A stretch of DNA of 64,000 bases from Campylobacterota bacterium (GTDB taxonomy: Bacteria > Campylobacterota > Campylobacteria > Campylobacterales > Thiovulaceae): contig JASKOM010000002.1 of the NCBI GenBank assembly GCA_030152305.1, positions 62,001 through 126,000 on the forward strand, given 5' to 3'. Of the stretch, positions 51,288 through 61,098 are shown in pieces (positions within the stretch are counted from its first letter, which is position 1; the number at the start of each line of letters is the position of its first letter). Position numbers and translations under genes: made by a program. The notes under the pieces are model-generated. The model worked only from the letters and a program-made list of their open reading frames with translations. It had not been told where the DNA came from and did not search any database.

Positions 51288-51326
51288 CCGAAACGATTTA
51301 CAGGAGCTTCGCTTCGGGATGACTGG
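51288..51326. repeat. REP-like repeat
   Basis: taccgaaacgatttacaggagcttcgcttcgggatgac. Confidence 0.6.
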
Positions 51327-51374
51327 TTTAGTTTTGAATAACAAACAGTCAGAAATTATTTTGTTGTTAGTTTA

Positions 51375-52736
51375 TTAAAAGTTATATCTTGCTACGACTC
51401 GAATTGTTGAAGCTGTTTCAGATTCTGTTTCTGTTGATTTTTTAACTGTCCAACCATTAACATTTTTGTCATAAATATAAGCTGCTAATAAATCTACACC
51501 CATAACTTTGTGTTTATAAACTGCTTCGATTACAGAAGCTGTTTCATCAGCAAATGAGCTTGAGCTATCTTCACCATGTTGATATTGAGCATATGAAACT
51601 CCTAAAGTTCCGTAATCAGCAAGACCTTGAGTTAATGTGAATTTCATAGCTGTTGTATCAGTTGCACCTGCAACATCGCCATCACCAGAAATTGTAGCCG
51701 TAACGAGTTTAGTTTTTACACCTGTTCCAACATTGGCAATATTATGGCTTTTTTGATCTCCAGTTGTTTGCGAAGCTGCAACACATAATGTTGTTGATGG
51801 AGCAACTTTATAAGAAGCTCTTAATGCATAAGCTGTTGTATCATCAGCAGGTTGTGTATCTGTTTTTATAGCTTTTTGAAGTTCATCATCATACATAAAT
51901 GAAGCAACTTGTGCTGTTACTTTTACACCTGAAAGATCAGCATCGACATCAGCCCAGAAAGCATCAGCAACTGTTGGAACAGTGTAATACCAAGCTTGAG
52001 CTTTTAGATTACCAACACCATAAACTCCAGCAACGGCATAAGCACCATCAACAACAGCGCCGCCAGCTAAAGTGCTAAATTGACCTAATGTTTTATGGCT
52101 ATTGCCTTTGCTTACATAAGCACCAACAAGAGTTAAGTTAGGAACTGATTGATTTAAAGCAACAACTGCATCGTATGTATTTGGCATAACATTCCAGTCT
52201 TCACTATAAACAAGTGGAGTATCAAGAGATTGTCGTCCTGCTTTAACAAGTGAAGAACCTAATTTTTTAATTAAATATGCTTCACCCCAATACCATTCGT
52301 CATCAGTCATTAACCCAGCTGTTTTTAAGTTTGCAGAACCTGTTCCTGTAATAGATGTTCTTACAGCAACATTATCGTTGTCTAATTGACCATTAATATT
52401 TTGCATTGTTCCAGAAACAAGATTATGCTCTAAACCAAGTGTTTCAAGAACATTTAATCTTGCACCAAATGAAAAATCATAGCCTAAATCAGCACTAAAA
52501 TTAACACTTAAGCCAACATTTGCCAAAGAAGCATCTTTATGGAAAAGACCTTTATCATCTTTAATTTGTGCATCTGTTTTTCCACCAATTGCATACCAAG
52601 GTGCTTGTGGATTATTTTCCATTGTTTGATAGTAAAGTGTTGCTTGTCCGCTAACTTTAATGTTAGCTAAATCTACTGCATATGCAGAACCACTTAAAGC
52701 TACGGCAACAGCCATGCTTATTCTTAAACTTTTCAT
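51375..52736 (-). CDS. Opr-family outer membrane porin (Campylobacterota type)
   Basis: Signal peptide MKSLRISMAVAVALSGSAYA; beta-barrel pattern; terminal VARYNF. Confidence 0.85.
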   Translation of the reverse strand: MKSLRISMAVAVALSGSAYAVDLANIKVSGQATLYYQTMENNPQAPWYAIGGKTDAQIKDDKGLFHKDASLANVGLSVNFSADLGYDFSFGARLNVLETLGLEHNLVSGTMQNINGQLDNDNVAVRTSITGTGSANLKTAGLMTDDEWYWGEAYLIKKLGSSLVKAGRQSLDTPLVYSEDWNVMPNTYDAVVALNQSVPNLTLVGAYVSKGNSHKTLGQFSTLAGGAVVDGAYAVAGVYGVGNLKAQAWYYTVPTVADAFWADVDADLSGVKVTAQVASFMYDDELQKAIKTDTQPADDTTAYALRASYKVAPSTTLCVAASQTTGDQKSHNIANVGTGVKTKLVTATISGDGDVAGATDTTAMKFTLTQGLADYGTLGVSYAQYQHGEDSSSSFADETASVIEAVYKHKVMGVDLLAAYIYDKNVNGWTVKKSTETESETASTIRVVARYNF

Positions 52737-53035
52737 TTATCTCTCCTCTTGATTAAAATCACAATCAATATATTGCTATTATGATATAGGTTTCAAGTTA
52801 CCTGAAATAATATTTTCACGATATTATAACTTAATGTTTCCATTTTGTTTCCGCAAAACCTAAAATACACATAAACATACGATTATTATTATTAATTTAT
52901 TAAAAAAAGTTTATCAGGAATATTGTATAACATATTTTCTTAAAGTTTTTATTTAGTATTTTATTTAAGAATATACATATCGATGAGGTATTTCTCGACA
53001 TAAAAAATTAAAGCCGAGAAATATAAAATATAGTT

Positions 53036-54982
53036 TTAATCTAAAGTTCTGTGATGATGTTCAGTTGAAGGATCTCGCGGTTGTAAAAGAGATGTTAAAC
53101 CTTTGCTTTGTTCGAAATTTGCAATAATTTCTCGAACTCGTTCGCCAGAAATAGTCTCTGTTTCATAAAGAGCTTCAACCATTTTCTCGATTGCTTCTCG
53201 ATATGTTTCAAGATGATTTTTAACAATCGAATATCTTTCATCAAGAGTTGTTCTAATAAATTTATCCATTTTTTGAGCTGTTTCTTCTGAAAATTCTCGA
53301 GACGAACTTAAGCCACCGCCTAAAAAAGTGTTTCTTTGTTTTTCAAGAACCATTAAACCCGCGACATCGGACATTCCATAAAACTGAACCATTGATTTTA
53401 AAATATCAGTTGCTCGTTCAAGATCATTCGAAGCACCAGTTGAAATTTCACCAAAAAATACTTGTTCAGCACCTCGACCAGCTAGTAAAACATCGATTTC
53501 AGCGATTAATTCATGTCTTTGAGCTAAGAATTTATTTTCTTCAGGTGTATTTAAAGTATAACCTAAAGCAGCCAAGCCTCGCGGAACAATCGAAACTTTG
53601 CTAACTCGTTTAGAACCAACGGTAATTTCAGATAATAAAGCATGACCGCTTTCATGATAAGCAACAATTTTTTTCTCTTTTTGATTAATTCGACGGCTTT
53701 TTTTCTCAAGTCCAGCAATTGCTCTTTCGACACTTTCTTTAAAATCGTCATGTGTTACAGTTTCGCGGTTTTTTCGACCTGCTAATAATGCGGCTTCATT
53801 AACGATATTTGCCAAATCAGCACCAGCAAGACCTGCTGTTAAACGAGCGATTTCTTCTAATTTAACATCGCGGTTCATTTTAATGCCTTTTATATGAACA
53901 TTTAAAATATCAAGTCGTCCTTTATAATCTGGTTTATCAACAAGAACTTGTCTATCAAATCGCCCCGGTCGCATTAAAGCGGGATCTAAAATTTCAGGTC
54001 TATTTGTCGCCGCAAGAACGATAATAGGCAAAGTTGTATTAAAACCATCCATTTCGGCTAAAAGCTGATTCAAAGTTTGTTCTCGTTCGTCATTTCCGCC
54101 GTGCATTCCACCCGCTGCTCGACTTTTGCCAATTGCATCAATTTCATCAATAAATATAATTGCTGGAGCTTCTTTTTTAGCAAAATCAAATATTTCACGA
54201 ACTCGTGATGCACCGACACCGACGAACATTTCGATAAAACTACTTCCAGTTACAGAAAAAAACGGAACTTCGGCTTCACCTGCAACAGCTTTAGCTAATA
54301 AAGTTTTTCCAGTTCCAGGTGCTCCAACTAAAAGAACACCTTTTGGAATTTTTGCACCGAGTGCAATATATCTCGAAGGATTTTTTAAAAAATCAACGAT
54401 TTCTTTAACTTCTTCTTTTGCCTCTTCTGAACCTGCAACATCATCAAATTTAGTTTTCGGTTTTTCAGAACTGAATAATTTTTTGCCACCCATTCCAAGC
54501 ATTCCACTGCCGAAATTTTTTTGCATTTTTTGAGCAAAAAGCATCCAAATTGCCATAATTATTAAAAATGGAAAAAGCCAACCGAACATATCTAAAAACC
54601 AGTTGCTTTCATCGAAACCAGCATAATTTATATTATTTTCGTCAAGTAATTTAATTAACGAACCATCATATGAAACTAATTTTGAATAATAAACGACCTG
54701 ATTTCCAGCTTCGTAACCAAGAGCTTTAACTCGAGTTTGACCAATTGCAACTTCAGAAACCAATCTATTTTTAATTAATTCTTTCATTTGCGAATATGTA
54801 ATTTCTCGATGAATTTTTGCTGATCCATCTTCTTTTTGTTGTAATCCGTTATCGATATTGCCAACAATCATTTTAAAGGCAAAAATCGTAACCAATGAAA
54901 ATATTGCGAAAGTTATCAACGGATTTTTATTAAAAAAATTGTCTCCGTTGTTATTGCCATTGTGATTAAAATTATTTTTCAA
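53036..54982 (-). CDS. ftsH: ATP-dependent zinc metalloprotease FtsH
   Basis: [50 protein letters not shown]. Confidence 0.98.
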   Translation of the reverse strand: MKNNFNHNGNNNGDNFFNKNPLITFAIFSLVTIFAFKMIVGNIDNGLQQKEDGSAKIHREITYSQMKELIKNRLVSEVAIGQTRVKALGYEAGNQVVYYSKLVSYDGSLIKLLDENNINYAGFDESNWFLDMFGWLFPFLIIMAIWMLFAQKMQKNFGSGMLGMGGKKLFSSEKPKTKFDDVAGSEEAKEEVKEIVDFLKNPSRYIALGAKIPKGVLLVGAPGTGKTLLAKAVAGEAEVPFFSVTGSSFIEMFVGVGASRVREIFDFAKKEAPAIIFIDEIDAIGKSRAAGGMHGGNDEREQTLNQLLAEMDGFNTTLPIIVLAATNRPEILDPALMRPGRFDRQVLVDKPDYKGRLDILNVHIKGIKMNRDVKLEEIARLTAGLAGADLANIVNEAALLAGRKNRETVTHDDFKESVERAIAGLEKKSRRINQKEKKIVAYHESGHALLSEITVGSKRVSKVSIVPRGLAALGYTLNTPEENKFLAQRHELIAEIDVLLAGRGAEQVFFGEISTGASNDLERATDILKSMVQFYGMSDVAGLMVLEKQRNTFLGGGLSSSREFSEETAQKMDKFIRTTLDERYSIVKNHLETYREAIEKMVEALYETETISGERVREIIANFEQSKGLTSLLQPRDPSTEHHHRTLD

Positions 54983-55007
54983 AATAAACTCCTTGTTAAA
55001 TTATTAA

Positions 55008-56015
55008 TTAAATCGATTTTTTAGATAAGTCATCGGCAAGAGTATTTTCTTCTCGCCTAATCCAATCGATTGAAAAACTTTTAAATTTTTTAGTTAATTC
55101 TCGTGCTTCTCGAAATAATGGCTTTAAGTTTTCAGCTTTAACTTGCCATTCACCTTTTATTTGTTTAACAACAAGTTGAGAATCACCGAAAACTTTTAAA
55201 TTTTTAATTCCGCCGAGATTTGCGACTTTTAACAACGAAATCAAAGCTACATATTCAGCTTCGTTATTAGTTCCGTTGCCAATATGTTGAGATCCAGCAT
55301 ATTTTATATTGCTGACCTCATCGATAATTGCAAAACCGATTCCCATTTTGCCAGGATTACCTGACGAAGCACCATCAAAAAAGCCACGATAAATCGAATC
55401 TAAATTATCAAATTCTGGCTTAGTTTTTATTTTATATTCAAACAATTTTTTTTCTCCTGTATTCCAATTTTTCATATCTTTAATATTAATAATATTATCT
55501 GGTAACTCATCAATAATTTTATTAAAAATTTGACAAGTTAAATGAGCATCGATATTTGCTCTGTGTATTTTTTCTGGGACATCAAGTTCAATTTTTTCAG
55601 CTAAATTATATAAATTATATTTATTTAATAAATAAACTTTTTGGGATAATTTCAAAGTGCAAATAGAAAAATTATCGACTTCGAGTCCCAGACGATAAGC
55701 CTCTGATTTTAAAACTCGAAGATCATTTTGAACATCGTGAGAAACGAGAACAGCTCCTTCGATAAATAATAAAAATTGAAGAATCGATTTTTCGCGATCT
55801 TCACCTTTATCTAAAATTTCAAAATTCGTAATACCAGTTAATTCAGTTACTTTTTCTGAAATAGGCAAATTATATTTTAATAATTTATAAAATTTATCTA
55901 AAATTAGACCGTTTCGTTTTTTTATAGCACCGATTTCAAGAATATAGTTTTGATTTTCCCAAACACTCCATTCAAGATCAAAAATGACAAAATCAATATC
56001 AGGAAATCTGAACAT
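55008..56015 (-). CDS. Fusion of DEDD 3'-5' exonuclease and RNase HI-type domains
   Basis: N-term VIFDLEWSVWENQNYILEIGAI...VSHDVQNDLRVL...RANIDAHLT; C-term GFFDGASSGNPGKMGIGFAI, NNEAEYVAL, VFGDSQLVVKQIKGEW, NTLADDLSK. Confidence 0.9.
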   Translation of the reverse strand: MFRFPDIDFVIFDLEWSVWENQNYILEIGAIKKRNGLILDKFYKLLKYNLPISEKVTELTGITNFEILDKGEDREKSILQFLLFIEGAVLVSHDVQNDLRVLKSEAYRLGLEVDNFSICTLKLSQKVYLLNKYNLYNLAEKIELDVPEKIHRANIDAHLTCQIFNKIIDELPDNIINIKDMKNWNTGEKKLFEYKIKTKPEFDNLDSIYRGFFDGASSGNPGKMGIGFAIIDEVSNIKYAGSQHIGNGTNNEAEYVALISLLKVANLGGIKNLKVFGDSQLVVKQIKGEWQVKAENLKPLFREARELTKKFKSFSIDWIRREENTLADDLSKKSI

Positions 56016-56019
56016 AAAT

Positions 56020-56775
56020 TTATTTATTTAATAATAAATTATCGATTTCAGGCAATGTTTTGAACATGCGATCCCAACGAGGAGAAAAATTATCGTCTAT
56101 ACTAAACAGAACTTGAGATATCGAACCTTCGATTTCATAATATTTTATATTGCCCCAAAAACGGCTATCTTTATAATAATCGCGATTATCACTTAAAACG
56201 AAATATTCATCGCCTTCTATTTCTTTTGGTTTCATAATAAATAATTCCTGTTCTGAATTGCAATCATTAGCGATTTCTGGATCATGCCAAATGCCACCAC
56301 TGCTATTTTCGAATGGATTTTTAATCCATAAAGCACCACCAATTTCGATTAATTTATCTCGTGGAAAATTTTCAAAAATATAAGTATCACCATCGATGGG
56401 TCGTAAATAAATATTTTTATCTTTTTGCATAATAAAATCACCTTCAACGGCGATACATCGACGAATATATCGTTCTTCATCTCGTCGAATAACGATTACA
56501 TCGCCTCGTTTTGGTTTATTGCTTTTTGTTAATTTATTTTTTAAAAAAGGTAATATTTTTAAATCAGAAAATGGAAAAGTTGGATTAGTTATACCATAAG
56601 AATAATATTTAATTAAAACGATATCATTTTTTAATAAAGTATTTGACATCGAATTAGTTGGAATAATATATATTCCGAACATGACATATATAATAAAAGC
56701 TAAAACTCCTAATTTAATCCATCTTTTTTGATATCGAGAGAGTGGTTGTCTTTTCTCGTTTTTATTTGAGAACAT
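56020..56775 (-). CDS. Signal peptidase I-like paralogue with substituted general-base lysine
   Basis: YIIPTNSMSNTLL (Ser present), GDVIVIRRDEERYIRRCIAVEGD (Arg where Lys is expected), SDNRDYYKDSRFWG. Confidence 0.88.
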   Translation of the reverse strand: MFSNKNEKRQPLSRYQKRWIKLGVLAFIIYVMFGIYIIPTNSMSNTLLKNDIVLIKYYSYGITNPTFPFSDLKILPFLKNKLTKSNKPKRGDVIVIRRDEERYIRRCIAVEGDFIMQKDKNIYLRPIDGDTYIFENFPRDKLIEIGGALWIKNPFENSSGGIWHDPEIANDCNSEQELFIMKPKEIEGDEYFVLSDNRDYYKDSRFWGNIKYYEIEGSISQVLFSIDDNFSPRWDRMFKTLPEIDNLLLNK

Positions 56776-56795
56776 TATTTATACCAGAAATAAAA

Positions 56796-57593
56796 TTATT
56801 TTTTCAAACTCTCTTCTATTTCATCGATATTTTTAAACATTCGATTCCAGCGAATAGATTTATTTTCATCAAAACTTAAATAAATTAACCAAGGCGAACC
56901 TTCGATATTTTCATAAGGCACACTTCCCCAAAAACGGCTATCGTTCGAATGATCTCGATTATCGCCCATCATGAAATATTCATTTTCAGCTATTCGTTTT
57001 GGAGCAAAATTAAAAATTTGATGAGGTTGAGAACCGTCATTTATGATCGAATTATCATGTTGAATTCCTCGATGATCTCGCTCATATGGATTTTTCACCC
57101 AAAGAGTTCCTTCCATACTAACAATATCTTCAGCATGAAAATTAGCTGTTATAAATTCATTGCCTTCATGTGGTCGAATATATAAATCTTTATCTTTTTG
57201 CATAATTAAATCGCCTGAAACAGCAACACATCTTTTTACAAAATGAGTTCTTTCTTCTCCCGGTTTTCTAAACACGACAATATCGCCTCGTTTTGGTTTT
57301 TCGCCATCAAATAATTTTAATCCAGCACTTGGAATCATTGGAACTTCAAGCCATGGAACATGTGGAGTTGGAGTTCCATATGTATATTTTTTAACTAATA
57401 ACATATCACCAATTAACAAAGTTCCAATCATTGAACCGCTTGGAATAATAAATGATTGAGCAACAAACGAAATAATAAGCATAACGATAATTATTGCACC
57501 TGTCCAAGTCGTCGAAAAATAATGAACTTTTTTTAAGACTTGCCAACTTTTCGAATTCGAAATAGCCTCTAAATTTATAAATTTATTTAGCAT
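56796..57593 (-). CDS. lepB: Signal peptidase I
   Basis: FIIPSGSMIGTLL, GDIVVFRKPGEERTHFVKRCVAVSGD, MGDNRDHSNDSRFWG. Confidence 0.95.
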   Translation of the reverse strand: MLNKFINLEAISNSKSWQVLKKVHYFSTTWTGAIIIVMLIISFVAQSFIIPSGSMIGTLLIGDMLLVKKYTYGTPTPHVPWLEVPMIPSAGLKLFDGEKPKRGDIVVFRKPGEERTHFVKRCVAVSGDLIMQKDKDLYIRPHEGNEFITANFHAEDIVSMEGTLWVKNPYERDHRGIQHDNSIINDGSQPHQIFNFAPKRIAENEYFMMGDNRDHSNDSRFWGSVPYENIEGSPWLIYLSFDENKSIRWNRMFKNIDEIEESLKK

Positions 57594-57597
57594 ATAT

Positions 57598-58440
57598 TTA
57601 TTTGCTTAACCTCATTTTTGCTGATTTAACCGTATTAGATAATAACATTGCAATTGTCATTGGACCAACACCGCCTGGAACTGGAGTTATATAACTAGCT
57701 TTTGTTGATACCTCATCGAAATCAACATCACCGACGATTTTGCCATTTGGCAATTTATTAATTCCGACATCGATAACGATTGCATCATTTTTTATCATAT
57801 CAGCCGTAATTAAATTAGCTTTTCCAACAGCAACAATAATAATATCTGCATTAATCGTATGAGATTTTAAATCTTGAGTATAAATATGGCAAATATCAAC
57901 GGTCGAATTACGATTTAATAATAACGAAGCCATCGGTTTTCCAACGATATTACTAGCTCCAACGACGACACTATTTTTGCCTTTTGGATCAATATTATAT
58001 TCTTCAAGAAGTTTAATAACCCCTAACGGTGTGCAAGAAACAAAGCAATTATCTTCCATTCCAGCAACTAACGAACCAATATTTACATGATGAAAACCAT
58101 CAACATCTTTTTTTGGATCAATTACAGAAATAATTTTTGCAGTATTAATATGTTTTGGAAGTGGAAGTTGAACAAGAATTCCATCAACTTTATTATTAAT
58201 ATTTAATTTTTCAACTTCTGCGATTAATTCATGTTCTGTAACAGTTGAAGGTAATTTAATCTCGAACGATTCGATTCCTGCTTCTTCACAAGCCTTTTTT
58301 TTCATCGAAACATATAAACGACTTGCATCGTCATCACCAACTAAAATAACGGCTAAACCGACATGATCAAACATTTTGACTTCAGCTTTTAATTCATTAC
58401 GAATTTTATCTGCTAACTTTTTGCCATCTAAAATGATCAT
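57598..58440 (-). CDS. folD: Methylenetetrahydrofolate dehydrogenase/cyclohydrolase
   Basis: VGDDDASRLYVSMKKKACEEAGI, GILVQLPLPKHI, PKKDVDGFH, TPVPGGVGPMTIAMLL. Confidence 0.97.
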   Translation of the reverse strand: MIILDGKKLADKIRNELKAEVKMFDHVGLAVILVGDDDASRLYVSMKKKACEEAGIESFEIKLPSTVTEHELIAEVEKLNINNKVDGILVQLPLPKHINTAKIISVIDPKKDVDGFHHVNIGSLVAGMEDNCFVSCTPLGVIKLLEEYNIDPKGKNSVVVGASNIVGKPMASLLLNRNSTVDICHIYTQDLKSHTINADIIIVAVGKANLITADMIKNDAIVIDVGINKLPNGKIVGDVDFDEVSTKASYITPVPGGVGPMTIAMLLSNTVKSAKMRLSK

Positions 58441-58510
58441 TTAACTCCTTTACTAGATTAATATAAATCTTTATTTTTTAAGAAAACGGCGATATGTTAC
58501 CACAAGATTT

Positions 58511-59884
58511 TTATGCTTCGCTTTTTGATCTGGTAATTCTCAAAATTTTTATCGAATCTAATAAATCATGTTCAGAAATTTGATTACGATTGTCAATCAA
58601 CATTTTTTCGATTCCATTTTTTATAATTAATTCGATTTCAGCTCCAGATAAATTTTCACTTTCGTTAATAACTCGAGATAAATTTATATATTGATGAAAC
58701 TGACCTCGTTTTCGCAAATGTATTTTAAAAATTTCATCTCGTTCAAATTTATCGGGTGGATAAATTCTAAACACACGATCAAAAAGCCAAAAGTCTATAT
58801 TTTTCAAACATTGAAAACCGTTTGAGTCTAATTCAGAATCTAAATCTTTGACAGTTTCAGTAACTATCGAAATTAATTCAGAATCTAAATTTCTTAATTC
58901 TCGTAAAAATAATTCAAACAGTTGCTTATTAAAAAAATCTATTTTTATCCATAAAATCGCTACTCTTATCGATTTTAATAAACTTAGAATTTTATATAAT
59001 TCATCTTTCGATTTTATATTTGACGACTCAATAGAAATTAAAGGCAATTTAATTAAATTTGCAATTGCATAAATAATACTTTTTTTGCCTGAACCTTCAG
59101 AACCTTCGATTAAAATTAATTTATTATATTTATCTTGCTGTTTTGAGTTTAAATCCAGAATCATATAAATATATTCTCGAATATGTGAAGCACCGCCAAT
59201 ATTTGCAAAAGAGATATTCGATATATTTTTCAAATATTTTATGCAATCGGGCGACGAGTTTTGAAGTAAAAATTTAACTTTTTCAATGAGGAGGTAATTT
59301 TTATCAAAATTAATCGAACCATCAAGTTGATAATGTCTTGAAACAAAAAGTTCTATTTCAGTTCGATTTAAGCCAATTAATAATTTTGCAATTTCGATAA
59401 TTTGATTTTTATCTTGCTGTTCAAAGCCAATCGATAAAATAAAATTTTCTAAAATATCAATAATTTCATTAAGTTCTGGATTTTTTAATTCCAAAAAATA
59501 TGAAAGCGATTCTAAACTTTCGGGTAATTTTATATATTTTTCAGAATATAAAATTACATTTAAATCAAAATTTATATCATTAATTTTTTTAGCACCGAAT
59601 TTTTTTAAAAGATGAAAAATTTGAAGAGAGTCTTGACCAAATAATTCATAACTGTCTATAAATAAAATAGTATTTTCGATTTTTAAATCAGCCGATAAAA
59701 TTTCTTTTAAATTATCAACGATATTATACGAAAGTTCGATAAATTCAAAAGATTCTAAGATATTTTTAATTGCTTTATGAATATTATTAAAATCTTTTGA
59801 TACAACTTGAATTATAGGTGTATTTGATTCTACCAGAGATATTAAATCAAACTGGAATTTTTTTATGCCATCTAATTTTTGCAT
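58511..59884 (-). CDS. Ycf46-like AAA+ family protein with degenerate Walker motifs
   Basis: Ycf46-like layout; Walker A position EGSEGSGKKS, Walker B position AILWIKIDF, C-terminal LSGAEIELIIKNGIEKM. Confidence 0.65.
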   Translation of the reverse strand: MQKLDGIKKFQFDLISLVESNTPIIQVVSKDFNNIHKAIKNILESFEFIELSYNIVDNLKEILSADLKIENTILFIDSYELFGQDSLQIFHLLKKFGAKKINDINFDLNVILYSEKYIKLPESLESLSYFLELKNPELNEIIDILENFILSIGFEQQDKNQIIEIAKLLIGLNRTEIELFVSRHYQLDGSINFDKNYLLIEKVKFLLQNSSPDCIKYLKNISNISFANIGGASHIREYIYMILDLNSKQQDKYNKLILIEGSEGSGKKSIIYAIANLIKLPLISIESSNIKSKDELYKILSLLKSIRVAILWIKIDFFNKQLFELFLRELRNLDSELISIVTETVKDLDSELDSNGFQCLKNIDFWLFDRVFRIYPPDKFERDEIFKIHLRKRGQFHQYINLSRVINESENLSGAEIELIIKNGIEKMLIDNRNQISEHDLLDSIKILRITRSKSEA

Positions 59885-60387
59885 GTTTGTAAATCTATTT
59901 TTTCACCTCGATTCCATAAAATTTCAAATTTATTTTTTAAATTTAAAATATCTTGTTCATTAGTCGAACGAATTGCAAGTTCAACATCACTCATTTTTTC
60001 ACTAAAAATATATAAATATTTATTAGAAATAACTATAAAATTATTTTTTAAATTGCCATCGCGAAAAGCTTTTAATCGTTTAATTTCGACATTTTCAAAT
60101 GGTAAAAGTTGAGCTGTGTAACCAGCAAATTTTTTATCAGAATCAAAAGCAACGATAATTTTAATTTTTGCATTTTTTAAAAGACTTTTTTTGAGAGCAT
60201 AAAATAAATTTTTATCATAAATTTCTTCACCAAAAAAATATACCTCATCGCTATTTTGTTTGAGATCGCGAAATAGTTGATAAATATATTTTTGACGATC
60301 ATCAGGCATTAAATATATTTCAAATCCAAATAAATAATAAATATTTGTTACAAATAATAATATAATAAATAAATATTTATTTTTCAA
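59872..60387 (-). CDS. PLD-like secreted or anchored protein without recognisable HKD motif
   Basis: Signal/TM N-terminus; PLD-like AKIKIIVAFDSD...LKNNFIVISNKYLYIFSEKMSDVEL; no HxKxxxxD seen. Confidence 0.5.
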   Translation of the reverse strand: MKNKYLFIILLFVTNIYYLFGFEIYLMPDDRQKYIYQLFRDLKQNSDEVYFFGEEIYDKNLFYALKKSLLKNAKIKIIVAFDSDKKFAGYTAQLLPFENVEIKRLKAFRDGNLKNNFIVISNKYLYIFSEKMSDVELAIRSTNEQDILNLKNKFEILWNRGEKIDLQTCKN

Positions 60388-60417
60388 AAGTGATTTCCAA
60401 TTTCAAGGTTGTTTTAA

Positions 60418-61098
60418 CTATTCTAAGTTTAATTTTTCTATTTTCTCTAACCAATTTTTAAATCTAGGTAATGACTTTTTTAAATGATCTATTCCTATTT
60501 TTTCAATAATATCTATGCCGTGAAGCACCTTATTATAAGTTTTATTATTGTTTTTGCCATATATTTCAAATATCTCTTGAATTCTTTTTGATGGAGCAGT
60601 TTCTTTTGAATTATTAATATTTTCAATTTTGTTATTAAATTTAGATAATATTGAATTTATTTCTTTTTCCACTTCAATATTATTAAAATAATCTTTAAAA
60701 TAAGATGGTTTTGCAAATAAAAGTGTTTCAAATTCATACTTTTGAATATATGGAACAATCTTAATAGAATTATCAAATTTTTTATGAATTTCAGCTTCAA
60801 GTTCATCAACAGTATAGTTGTTTGGATTTTCAAAGCCATAAAAATCATAAAAAGTCGTAACATACGAATAATTTTTCTGTAATTTTGAAATATCTTTTAC
60901 AACACGATCAAGATAAATTGAGCCACCAGTGTGTTTTTTACCATTTGCATCCCGACTTGTCTCAATAGTTATTGGAGTAATATAAATATGAAACTGTTCA
61001 AGATGTTTACTTAATACTTTTTTTACAAAAGCTTCTTCTGTTTTTCCTTCAACAGAAATAGCAATTCTTTTAATATTCATAATGTTGATTTCCTCCAA
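60418..61098 (-). CDS. DUF4276-like (TOPRIM-related) protein
   Basis: IAISVEGKTEEAFVKKVL, YVTTFYDFYGFEN, VPYIQKYEFETLLFAKP; probable start at 61080. Confidence 0.8.
   Translation of the reverse strand: MEEINIMNIKRIAISVEGKTEEAFVKKVLSKHLEQFHIYITPITIETSRDANGKKHTGGSIYLDRVVKDISKLQKNYSYVTTFYDFYGFENPNNYTVDELEAEIHKKFDNSIKIVPYIQKYEFETLLFAKPSYFKDYFNNIEVEKEINSILSKFNNKIENINNSKETAPSKRIQEIFEIYGKNNNKTYNKVLHGIDIIEKIGIDHLKKSLPRFKNWLEKIEKLNLE

Noticed and set aside
59281-59300. tttcaatgaggaggtaat as a GATGAGGT variant
   Set aside because: Does not contain the exact 8-mer; near misses such as 13422 (GATGAGGA) and 57608 (ACCTCATT) were also left out of the count.
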